Of a stretch of 5,713 nucleotides of DNA, positions 1-5,091 are shown piece by piece. Made by a program: the position numbers and the translations under genes. Each line of letters opens with the position of its first letter. Position 1 is the first letter of the stretch. Source of the DNA: CAZPQV01 sp964588705 (GTDB taxonomy: Bacteria; Bacteroidota; Bacteroidia; Flavobacteriales; Weeksellaceae); contig CAZPQV010000105.1 in the NCBI GenBank assembly GCA_964588705.1, positions 1-5,713 of the forward strand. The letters run 5' to 3'. Below the pieces are notes generated by a model. That model did no database searches. It saw nothing but the letters and a program-made list of their open reading frames with translations, and was not told the origin of the DNA.

Positions 1-154
1 CCATAGTTTCTTCATCGTCACCTTCCAAATCGTCCAACCATTCCACTTCTTCCTCTTCCACATTCAGGATAAATCTTGGATATTCGGTATGAACTACGAA
101 TAAATCTTCCGGCATTTCGGAATTGTCGGCTAATAAAAACTTAGGTAATTTCAT
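1..154 (-). CDS. Small acidic protein of unknown function (5' part only)
   Basis: This is an open reading frame that starts with ATG at 154-152 and runs off the left edge with 51 full codons visible and no stop. The translation begins MKLPKFLLADNSEMPEDLFV, continues with HTEYPRFILNV, and then becomes very acidic (EEEEVEWLDDLEGDDEE). There is no signal peptide, membrane segment or known catalytic motif in the visible part, so it is probably a soluble cytoplasmic protein. I do not recognise a family with certainty; the overall look is that of a short conserved flavobacterial hypothetical protein. It is read in the same direction as the 3-hydroxybutyryl-CoA dehydrogenase gene 79 bases upstream, but a perfect -7 element in that gap suggests its own promoter. 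Coding status rests on the clean frame, a plausible start and coding-like composition. Confidence 0.7.
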   Translation of the reverse strand, partial: MKLPKFLLADNSEMPEDLFVVHTEYPRFILNVEEEEVEWLDDLEGDDEETM

Positions 155-176
155 TTGTTTAAAATTTAAATCTTTT

Positions 177-184
177 CAAAGATA
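177..184 (-). promoter_or_regulatory. Bacteroidota -7 promoter element before the acidic protein gene
   Basis: Read on the minus strand, the bases are TATCTTTG, a perfect match to TAnnTTTG. It ends 22 bases before the ATG at 154, which would give a leader of about 18 bases. TTTG words occur upstream, but at spacings (about 11 and 26 bases) outside the usual range of about 17-23, so the -33 element is unclear. Confidence 0.45.
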
Positions 185-233
185 AAGAAAAAAGCCAAAT
201 GATTTTAGTTCAAATTTTTAAATTTTGTTAAAA

Positions 234-1124
234 TTATTTCGCAAACATCTTCGCCACTTTCTCCGCTTTTTTGCTTTCAGAATAGTCGTAGAAACCTTCG
301 CCTGATTTTACGCCCAGTTTTCCGGCCATCACCATATTCACCAACAGTGGATTCGGTGCGTATTTCGGGTTTTTGAAACCGTCGTACATCACATTTAAAA
401 TTGCCAGACAAACGTCAAGCCCGATAAAATCTGCCAATTGTAGCGGTCCCATTGGATGCGCCATTCCCAGTTTCATAACGGTATCAATTTCATCTACGCC
501 AGCAACGCCGTTGTAAAGGGTTTCGATAGCTTCATTAATCATTGGCATCAGAATTCTGTTGGCCACAAATCCAGGATAATCGTTCACTTCTACCGGAACT
601 TTTCCTAATGTTTTCGACATCTCGTACACCGCATCGAAAGTCTCTTTGGAAGTGGAATATCCTTTGATAATTTCCACCAGTTTCATGATCGGAACAGGAT
701 TCATGAAATGCATTCCGATTACTTTTTCTGGTCTTTTGGTGGCAGCTGCAATTTTCGTGATAGAAATTGAGGAAGTATTGGTTGCCAAAATACAGTTTTC
801 CGGAGCGAATTCATCCATCTGCCCAAAGATTTTCAGTTTCAGATCCTGATTTTCGGTCGCAGCTTCCACAATTAAATCAGCGTTGGTCGCAGCATCTTTA
901 AGTTGCGTGAAAGTAGTGATATTTCCTAAAGTTTCGGCTTTCTGTTCTTCAGTCAGGTTGCCTTTTGCAATAATTCTGTCCAGATTTTTTGTGATGGTAT
1001 TCATTCCGCGGTCAAGTGCTTCCTGCGAAATATCTACCAAATTAACCTTGAATCCGGTTTGTGCAAAAGTATGTGCGATACCGTTTCCCATGGTTCCGGC
1101 GCCGATAACTACGATGTTTTTCAT
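234..1124 (-). CDS. hbd: 3-hydroxybutyryl-CoA dehydrogenase (3-hydroxyacyl-CoA dehydrogenase family)
   Basis: This 296-residue cytoplasmic enzyme oxidises (S)-3-hydroxybutyryl-CoA or similar short 3-hydroxyacyl-CoAs to the 3-oxoacyl-CoA with NAD(P)+, and can run in reverse. It is the usual single-function length of about 280-300 residues, not a FadB-type fusion. The N-terminal Rossmann domain (about 1-180) shows GAGTMG at 8-13 and an acidic D31 at the end of the second strand. By comparison with clostridial HBD, the catalytic set is S118 (in TNTSS), H139 (in GMHFMNPVP), E151 and N189 (in DYPGFVANR), all present. The C-terminal helical domain (about 183-285) ends with the family signature GVKSGEGFYDY at 271-281. 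The ATG at 1124 sits directly before the nucleotide-binding strand, so the start is secure. It follows the M23 peptidase gene by 65 bases in the same direction. The role (beta-oxidation, amino-acid or phenylacetate degradation) cannot be told from the neighbours; the symbol is by family only. Confidence 0.95.
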   Translation of the reverse strand: MKNIVVIGAGTMGNGIAHTFAQTGFKVNLVDISQEALDRGMNTITKNLDRIIAKGNLTEEQKAETLGNITTFTQLKDAATNADLIVEAATENQDLKLKIFGQMDEFAPENCILATNTSSISITKIAAATKRPEKVIGMHFMNPVPIMKLVEIIKGYSTSKETFDAVYEMSKTLGKVPVEVNDYPGFVANRILMPMINEAIETLYNGVAGVDEIDTVMKLGMAHPMGPLQLADFIGLDVCLAILNVMYDGFKNPKYAPNPLLVNMVMAGKLGVKSGEGFYDYSESKKAEKVAKMFAK

Positions 1125-1150
1125 TGTTTTTTGTTTGATTTTGAAAGGTC

Positions 1151-1158
1151 TAAAGATA
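1151..1158 (-). promoter_or_regulatory. Possible -7 promoter element for the 3-hydroxybutyryl-CoA dehydrogenase gene
   Basis: The minus-strand bases TATCTTTA match TAnnTTTG except for the last base and end 26 bases before the ATG. No clear TTG lies 17-23 bases further upstream; the nearest word at that distance is TTTC. This may be an internal promoter, or the gene may be read through from the M23 peptidase gene. Confidence 0.25.
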
Positions 1159-1189
1159 TGAAAATTGCCTCGTTTCCGAAAGATGCAAT

Positions 1190-2011
1190 CTAATAATCGC
1201 GAGTGTATGATTTCTTTTCTTCTAAGAAAGTTCCTTCATTTTCCGAAGTTTTGAATTTTGTTTTAATGTAATCGCGCTTTCCATCAATTCTATTGATGAA
1301 AACAGAAAAATGAAGATGTGGACCAGTGGAATACCCCGTATTTCCGCTGTAACCGAGGAATTGTCCTTTTTCGATTTGATCTCCCTCATGAACTTCTGCG
1401 CCGTCGTATTTCAGATGTGAATATTCTGCAAAAGTACCGTCGCTGTGCATGATCAGAATAAGATTATTGAATTTTGCGCAGGAAATATCCGGACAGTTTC
1501 TTGTGTTATTTTCAACAACTTCTACAACCAGGCCTTCACGCGCAGCGAAGATTTTTTCTCCGGTTTTCAAGTTGAAATCCAGTGCATCCGAATCTTTGTG
1601 CGACAGTTTTCCGCGGTAACCCTGAAAAACAAGCTGTGTTTTTCCGGTTTCGAAAGGCAACCAATACACGTATTCTTCATCAAATTCCTGCTGCAAAGCA
1701 TTGCCGAAGTTGGATGTCATCTGATAACTGAAACGGTTCGCAGCATTGGTGTTTATTCTTGAAAATCTTGTAATTTCGATCCTCTTTGATTTTGCAGGAA
1801 CCACCACAATTTCACTTGAAGCTAAGGTAGATTTCATATTCTCCAATTCAAAAGTGAATTGGGTCGAAACCGGCATCCATTCATTATTGTCTGCATAAAC
1901 CACGGCTTCTTTTCCCTGAATTTCGAGGTAATAGCGGACGTTCCATTTCTTTTGAGAGAAAAGGTTTAATGAAAAAAATATCAGTAATAATAAAAGAAAA
2001 TTTTGTTTCAT
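1190..2011 (-). CDS. Secreted M23 (LytM/peptidoglycan endopeptidase) family metallopeptidase
   Basis: This 273-residue exported protein has an M23 zinc peptidase domain, a fold that usually cleaves peptide cross-links in peptidoglycan. Residues 1-20 form a Sec signal peptide (MKQN, then a Leu/Phe-rich core, then FSQ) with no lipobox cysteine, so a periplasmic location is likely. Residues about 21-130 are a beta-rich region of unknown role. The peptidase domain covers about 131-250. Its zinc and catalytic residues are visible: H138 and D145 in SHKDSDALDF, H199 in AEYSHL, and H232/H234 in STGPHLHFSVF. All ligands are present, so it should be active rather than a degenerate LytM regulator. C173 and C178 could form a disulfide in a loop. 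The gene lies 38 bases after the Gfo/Idh oxidoreductase gene and is probably co-transcribed with it. The natural substrate, peptidoglycan or another peptide, is inferred. Confidence 0.92.
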   Translation of the reverse strand: MKQNFLLLLLIFFSLNLFSQKKWNVRYYLEIQGKEAVVYADNNEWMPVSTQFTFELENMKSTLASSEIVVVPAKSKRIEITRFSRINTNAANRFSYQMTSNFGNALQQEFDEEYVYWLPFETGKTQLVFQGYRGKLSHKDSDALDFNLKTGEKIFAAREGLVVEVVENNTRNCPDISCAKFNNLILIMHSDGTFAEYSHLKYDGAEVHEGDQIEKGQFLGYSGNTGYSTGPHLHFSVFINRIDGKRDYIKTKFKTSENEGTFLEEKKSYTRDY

Positions 2012-2016
2012 TTTGT

Positions 2017-2044
2017 AAACTTCAGTCTTCGATCTTCGTGCTTC
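2017..2044. repeat. Four imperfect heptamer repeats (GAAGNNN on the minus strand)
   Basis: In the spacer between the oxidoreductase and M23 peptidase genes, the plus strand reads as four consecutive 7-base units ending in CTTC (2017-2023, 2024-2030, 2031-2037, 2038-2044). On the coding strand this is GAAG followed by three variable bases. It fills most of the 38-base gap. The units share only four of seven bases, so it is a weak repeat. Confidence 0.4.
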
Positions 2045-2049
2045 CAGTC

Positions 2050-3012
2050 TTACGAAATCAGTTTCATAATCTCCAACGCCACTTTCAGAGCCTCAGTTCC
2101 ATCTTCCAAAGAAACCTCTACATTTTTGTTTTCTGTAATGGCATCAGCAAAAGAATTCAGTTCATCCAAAATAGCATTATTCGGCTGAATGTTCGGATAT
2201 TCAAACAGAATCTGGTTCTTTTCACCATCCGCATTTTCAATAATCATATCGAATGGAGTTGGGTTTTCCGGTGCTTCTTTCATTCGAATCACTTCGGCTT
2301 TTTTCTCCAGAAAATCAACAGAAATATAAGCGTCCTGTTGGAAAAATCTCGATTTACGCATCGCTTTCATCGAAATTCTTGACGTCGTAAGATTGGCAAC
2401 GCATCCGTTTTCAAACTCAATTCTTGCATTGCAGATATCCGGTGTTTTCGAAACCACACAAACACCCGAAGCGTGAATATTTTTCACTTTAGATTTTACC
2501 ATAGAAAGTAAGATATCCAAATCGTGAATCATCAGATCCAAAACCACTGAAACATCCGTTCCGCGCGGATTGAACTCTGCCAAACGGTGAATTTCAATAA
2601 ACATCGGATTCTGGATGAAATCTTTGGTCGCGATAAAGGCAGGATTATAACGCTCAACGTGTCCAACCTGCGCTTTGATGCCGTATTCCCGACATTTATA
2701 AAGAATTTCTTCGGCCTGCTGCAAAGTTTGTGTCACCGGTTTTTCAATGAAAAAATGTTTTCGGTTTTCAATCGCTTTCATCGCGTAATCGTAGTGGTAC
2801 AGCGTTGGAGTCACGATATCCAGCATATCAATCTGCGACAGCAATTCATCAAAATTTTCAAAATATTGGTATCCAAATTCGGATTCTAATTTTCTGCCGT
2901 TTTCAGCATCTGCATCATAAAAACCAACCAATTCATATTTCTCACTCTGATTCAGCAATTTTAAATGAATTTTTCCGAGATGTCCGGCACCGACTAATCC
3001 TGCTTTAAGCAT
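2050..3012 (-). CDS. Gfo/Idh/MocA-family NAD(P)-dependent oxidoreductase
   Basis: This 320-residue cytoplasmic dehydrogenase is of the glucose-fructose oxidoreductase/inositol dehydrogenase/MocA family, whose members oxidise or reduce a hydroxyl on sugars, sugar nucleotides or cyclitols. The Rossmann domain shows GAGHLG at 8-13 close to the N-terminus, which fixes the start. The family's EKP motif is at 90-92, with K91 the expected catalytic lysine. D159 and H163 in LDLMIHDLD form the usual D-x3-H pair. The combination of GHVERYNP (117-124) and LDLMIHDLDI recalls UDP-N-acetylglucosamine 3-dehydrogenases (GnnA/WlbA-like), but no partner aminotransferase (GnnB-like) lies in the window, so the substrate is unassigned. 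Length is near the family norm of about 320-350. It is the first gene of a likely operon with the M23 peptidase, which hints at, but does not prove, a cell-envelope sugar role. Confidence 0.9.
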   Translation of the reverse strand: MLKAGLVGAGHLGKIHLKLLNQSEKYELVGFYDADAENGRKLESEFGYQYFENFDELLSQIDMLDIVTPTLYHYDYAMKAIENRKHFFIEKPVTQTLQQAEEILYKCREYGIKAQVGHVERYNPAFIATKDFIQNPMFIEIHRLAEFNPRGTDVSVVLDLMIHDLDILLSMVKSKVKNIHASGVCVVSKTPDICNARIEFENGCVANLTTSRISMKAMRKSRFFQQDAYISVDFLEKKAEVIRMKEAPENPTPFDMIIENADGEKNQILFEYPNIQPNNAILDELNSFADAITENKNVEVSLEDGTEALKVALEIMKLIS

Positions 3013-3029
3013 AGAAATTTACTTTTTTG

Positions 3030-3061
3030 TAAAATTAATTTTTTAACGCAAAGAGCGCAAA
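3030..3061 (-). promoter_or_regulatory. Candidate promoter of the Gfo/Idh oxidoreductase operon
   Basis: On the minus strand a TTTG (3061-3058) is followed after 20 bases by TAATTTTA (3037-3030), which matches TAnnTTTG except for the last base. The spacing is within the known Bacteroidota range. The start codon would follow after a leader of about 13 bases. The TTTG is part of the GCAAAG-type inverted repeat. Confidence 0.35.
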
Positions 3062-3241
3062 GATTTTCTTATAAACTTTGCAAACATTTTTAAGTCCGCA
3101 AAGATTCATCAAAGATCAATTGTAAAGATCACAAATATTTAAACTTGAATCATAAATGAAAATCTTTGATTTTCAACTTTGCGGACTTTGCTAAGTGAAT
3201 CGACTTAGAATAAAACGTAATCCAGATTAATTCTTTGCGTT
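3045..3241. repeat. Nested inverted-repeat element built of GCAAAG/CTTTGC words
   Basis: About 197 bases between the divergent oxidoreductase and pcm genes contain three nested inverted pairs. The outer pair is AACGCAAAGA (3045-3054) with TCTTTGCGTT (3232-3241). The middle pair is AAGTCCGCAAAG (3092-3103) with CTTTGCGGACTT (3177-3188). The inner pair is ATCAAAGAT (3108-3116) with ATCTTTGAT (3162-3170). A further CGCAAAG is at 3056-3062, and a small hairpin CTAAGT/ACTTAG is at 3191-3208. There is no coding frame. The structure resembles the dispersed GCAAAG-rich palindromic repeats seen between flavobacterial genes; whether this copy is a mobile MITE-like unit is inference. Confidence 0.7.
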
Positions 3242-3265
3242 TGATAAACTTTTAGGTTATTTTTG
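3234..3265 (+). promoter_or_regulatory. pcm: Candidate pcm promoter
   Basis: TTTG at 3234-3237 is followed, after a 20-base spacer, by TATTTTTG at 3258-3265, a perfect match to the -7 consensus TAnnTTTG. The -7 element ends only four bases before the ATG at 3270, so the transcript would start at or next to the start codon. The -33 word lies within the right end of the inverted repeat. Confidence 0.5.
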
Positions 3266-3269
3266 TGAC

Positions 3270-3920
3270 ATGCACGATTCATTTCTTCACAAAGGCAAGC
3301 GTAAAAAACTCGTAGAATATCTCCGTGAGAATATTGGTATTTCCGATGAAAATGTGCTGAAAGCCATCAACGAAGTGCCACGACATCTGTTTATCGAAAG
3401 TATTTTTGAAGATTATGCGTACGAAGACCGCGCTTTTCCGATAGCGGCGCACCAAACGATTTCTCACCCTTCAACCGTTGCAGAACAAACTGAACTTTTG
3501 CAGGTAGAACAGGGTGAAAAAATTCTTGAAATCGGGACGGGAAGTGGCTATCAAACTGCGGTTTTGGTAGCGATGAAAACTCTGGTTTACACCATTGAAA
3601 GACAGAAAGACCTTTTTGATTTTTCACATAAAAAACTGAAAGAAATGCACCTTCGACCAAAATTTCAGAGTTTTGGCGATGGTTTTGCCGGTTTGCCGAC
3701 TTTTGCTCCTTTTGATAAAATAATTGTCACTTGTGGAGCAGAAATTCTTCCTACAGAATTATTAAAACAACTGAAAGTAGGCGGGAAAATGGTCATTCCA
3801 ATGGGACCGACCGATGAACAGATCCTCTACCGATTCACTAAAGTTTCGCCAACTGAATTCGAAAAAGAAGAATTTGGCGCCTATAAATTTGTTCCGATGT
3901 TAGGAAAAACAAACAAATAA
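3270..3920 (+). CDS. pcm: Protein-L-isoaspartate O-methyltransferase
   Basis: This 216-residue enzyme, the typical bacterial Pcm length, uses S-adenosylmethionine to methylate the carboxyl of L-isoaspartyl residues in damaged proteins and so starts their repair. The order of motifs is diagnostic: VPRHLF at 36-41, the substrate-side block with AHQTISHPS at 60-68 (S65 the expected conserved serine), SAM motif I EIGTGSGYQ at 87-95, an acidic E110 after the second strand (YTIE), GDG at 136-138, and the post-motif strand FDKIIVTCGA at 148-157 with LKVGGKMVIPMG at 168-179. No alternative in-frame start is available close upstream, because TAA occurs at 3228-3230 with no ATG, GTG or TTG after it. 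There is no Shine-Dalgarno. It is a single-gene unit, divergent from the oxidoreductase operon and convergent with the lipoprotein gene. Confidence 0.97.
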   Translation: MHDSFLHKGKRKKLVEYLRENIGISDENVLKAINEVPRHLFIESIFEDYAYEDRAFPIAAHQTISHPSTVAEQTELLQVEQGEKILEIGTGSGYQTAVLVAMKTLVYTIERQKDLFDFSHKKLKEMHLRPKFQSFGDGFAGLPTFAPFDKIIVTCGAEILPTELLKQLKVGGKMVIPMGPTDEQILYRFTKVSPTEFEKEEFGAYKFVPMLGKTNK

Positions 3921-3941
3921 GTGGAATGCTAGTCATAAAAA

Positions 3942-3967
3942 AATCCTGGAAAATTTTTTCCGGGATT
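3942..3967. terminator. Bidirectional intrinsic terminator between pcm and the lipoprotein gene
   Basis: AATCCTGGAAAA (3942-3953) pairs with TTTTCCGGGATT (3956-3967), giving a 12-base stem with one G-T pair. The left flank is a run of seven A (3937-3943, partly within the stem), which gives a strong U tract for minus-strand transcripts of the lipoprotein gene. The right flank is CTTATTTTAT, a weaker T-rich tract for pcm. It lies exactly between the two convergent stop codons. Confidence 0.8.
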
Positions 3968-3985
3968 CTTATTTTATCTTAAAAA

Positions 3986-4414
3986 TTATTTCTGAAGTTT
4001 TCCTGAATAAATGTTTTCTTCTCCTTTACCAAAAAGGAATTCTTCACCTTTGAACCACATGAACTTTCCGTTTGCATCCTCATATTTTTCTCCACTTGCG
4101 GCACGCACCTGCTTCATTTCGAAGATTTCTCCGGTGATTTCGTTTTTAAAACTTAACGTTTCATTTGCATCCGACAGGACTCTGAATTTTGCGTCACCAT
4201 CTTCGGATACATACACTCTGCCTTCATCGCCATAGTTCATTGGTGGTGTACCTACAATGCTGTCGTTTATTGCAGTGCTGTCGGTTGCCACCGTGGTTTG
4301 GCCGACTACCGCAACCGAATCAATAGTCGTTTGATCGTCTGTCGCAACTTCAGATTTTTTACAGGCAGTCATTATTAAAGCCGCTGCCAAGGCCATTGTG
4401 AAATATTTCATCAT
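3986..4414 (-). CDS. Lipoprotein with an MliC-like (lysozyme inhibitor) C-terminal domain
   Basis: This 142-residue protein has a lipoprotein signal peptide: a short basic start, a hydrophobic core, then the lipobox IMTAC with C18 as the lipidated cysteine. Residues 19-58 are a Thr/Ser/Asp-rich linker. Residues about 60-140 form a compact beta-rich domain. ASGEKYEDANGKFMWFKGEE (106-125) resembles the MliC/PliC signature SG-x2-Y ... W-x-KG. MliC proteins plug the active site of c-type lysozyme with a serine and a lysine on loops, for which S107 and K122 are candidates. The domain has no cysteines, whereas many MliC proteins carry a disulfide, so the assignment is tentative. ATG codons at 4414 and 4411 are adjacent; the second is equally possible. 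It lies 67 bases after the thioesterase gene and may share its riboswitch-controlled transcript. The alternative is an unrelated flavobacterial lipoprotein. Confidence 0.85.
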   Translation of the reverse strand: MMKYFTMALAAALIMTACKKSEVATDDQTTIDSVAVVGQTTVATDSTAINDSIVGTPPMNYGDEGRVYVSEDGDAKFRVLSDANETLSFKNEITGEIFEMKQVRAASGEKYEDANGKFMWFKGEEFLFGKGEENIYSGKLQK

Positions 4415-4481
4415 TATTAAATTTTAAGTAGGAGCATATACAATATCGTTACCAATAGTATTAATTTCCTGAAAAGTGATT

Positions 4482-4886
4482 TTATTGATAGACTGATTGA
4501 TTTTCAAAAATTTTTTCCGGTCTTTTTTCACGGTTAATCGCCACCAATGTAAAGTCTCCTGATACCGCTTTTTCACGACTTTCACCAAACATTTCCTCAA
4601 CATACATTTCTACGTTTACTTTCAAACTTGTGTTGCCCACATATTTTATTTTACCAATTAGTTCTACAATGGTATCAGCCGGAATTGGTTTTTTAAAATC
4701 GATGCGGTCACAACTTACGGTCACAAATGATTTTCTGGCAAATCTTGTGGCGGTCATGAAAGCAATTTCGTCCATCATTTCCATTACGGTTCCGCCAAAC
4801 ATGGTATTGTGATGATTAGTAATGTTTGGGAAAACGACTTTAAACACACGGGTTACAGAATTCTGAATTTTTTCTTCGTAATTCAT
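4482..4886 (-). CDS. Acyl-CoA thioesterase, hotdog fold (YciA/ACOT7-like)
   Basis: This 134-residue single-hotdog enzyme is predicted to hydrolyse acyl-CoA to free acid and CoA in the cytoplasm. The family pattern is clear: VFPNITNHHNTMFGGTVMEMMDE at 18-40 has the conserved Asn (N24, N27), the Gly-Gly turn (31-32) and D39 at the start of the central helix, the position of the catalytic acid in YciA. A second conserved block, VTVSCDRIDFKKP at 55-67, is also present. Length and motif order fit YciA and each half of mammalian ACOT7/BACH. Chain-length preference cannot be read from sequence. The ATG at 4886 is the only sensible start, and there is no Shine-Dalgarno. The upstream leader carries a cobalamin riboswitch in the same direction and a possible terminator, so expression is probably reduced when B12 is plentiful. 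The lipoprotein gene follows 67 bases downstream. Confidence 0.93.
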   Translation of the reverse strand: MNYEEKIQNSVTRVFKVVFPNITNHHNTMFGGTVMEMMDEIAFMTATRFARKSFVTVSCDRIDFKKPIPADTIVELIGKIKYVGNTSLKVNVEMYVEEMFGESREKAVSGDFTLVAINREKRPEKIFENQSVYQ

Positions 4887-4923
4887 TTACTTAAATTTTT
4901 AATTAAAAACTTGAAATGAACAG

Positions 4924-4949
4924 AAAAAGGAAAGAAGGAATTTCTTACC
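4924..4949 (-). terminator. Possible regulatory terminator of the cobalamin riboswitch
   Basis: On the minus strand GGTAAGAA (4949-4942) can pair with TTCTTTCC (4936-4929) around a five-base loop. This gives seven pairs and one T-T mismatch, followed at once by TTTTT (4928-4924). It lies between the aptamer and the thioesterase start, where an attenuator belongs. The stem has only three G-C pairs, so it is weak. An outer pairing of CAGAAA (4959-4954) with TTTCTG (4926-4921) is also possible and would mask part of the U tract. Confidence 0.4.
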
Positions 4950-4981
4950 GGAATTTCTGCTTCAAATCGCGAAAGCACTTT

Positions 4982-5071
4982 TTCGGATCAGGGGTCTGAC
5001 TTTTCGCTGTGCGAATTACAGTTGCGCGACAGTCCGTGATTTGCACACGGTTCACCTTTTAGTTATCCGAA
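4982..5071 (-). promoter_or_regulatory. Cobalamin (B12) riboswitch aptamer, short form
   Basis: Read on the minus strand, this leader shows the cobalamin aptamer landmarks in order. A closing P1 stem is formed by TTCGGAT (5071-5065) and ATCCGAA (4988-4982), a perfect 7 pairs. AAAAGGTGAA (5060-5051) corresponds to the conserved AAAAGGGAA. The P3 hairpin is CCGTG/CACGG (5050-5046 with 5038-5034) with loop TGCAAAT. GGACTGTC is followed by the B12 box GCGCAACTGTAA (5027-5016), then a hairpin TTCGC-ACA-GCGAA (5015-5003), and AGTCAGACCCCTG, corresponding to the 3' conserved AGTCAGGAtACCTGCC. A perfect -7 promoter element lies just upstream, and the thioesterase gene starts 95 bases downstream. The arm usually found between P5 and the AGTCAG block (P6 region) is missing, so this is a compact variant. 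Direction is unambiguous; ligand type (adenosyl- or methylcobalamin) is unknown. Confidence 0.88.
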
Positions 5072-5079
5072 TTATGAGG

Positions 5080-5087
5080 CAAATATA
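5080..5087 (-). promoter_or_regulatory. -7 promoter element of the riboswitch-thioesterase transcript
   Basis: The minus-strand bases TATATTTG match TAnnTTTG perfectly and end nine bases before the first base of the aptamer P1 stem, so transcription would start just ahead of the riboswitch. No TTG is found 17-23 bases upstream, so the -33 part is degenerate. Confidence 0.55.
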
Positions 5088-5091
5088 GTCT

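Noticed and set aside
185..233. AT-rich partial inverted repeat after the dehydrogenase stop codon as a terminator
   Set aside because: The arms (CAAATTT and AATTTTG) pair only with a bulge and contain almost no G-C pairs, so a stable terminator is not supported.
646..1161. Two plus-strand open frames opposite the 3-hydroxybutyryl-CoA dehydrogenase gene
   Set aside because: The opposite strand encodes a complete enzyme with all catalytic residues; these frames show no family features or promoter.
1969..2382. A 137-codon plus-strand open frame antisense to the oxidoreductase gene
   Set aside because: It is rich in Phe, Ile, His and Asn with no recognisable motif, and lies opposite a clear Gfo/Idh gene and the M23 gene start. 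It is the typical shadow of an AT-rich coding strand.
3092..3188. Inverted repeat as an intrinsic terminator
   Set aside because: It lies between two divergent gene starts where no transcript needs ending, the loop is long, and there is no adjoining U tract.
3045..3241. CRISPR-like array of GCAAAG repeats
   Set aside because: The repeated words are short, occur in both orientations and have irregular spacing; there are no uniform repeats or spacers and no cas genes.
4453..4460. TACTATTG on the minus strand as a promoter for the lipoprotein gene
   Set aside because: It differs from TAnnTTTG in the core and no TTG is found at the right distance upstream; read-through from the thioesterase gene is as likely.
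4982..5071. Riboswitch as a regulator of the plus-strand hutU gene
   Set aside because: The conserved B12-box, P3 and AGTCAG block only read correctly on the minus strand, so the RNA is transcribed away from hutU.
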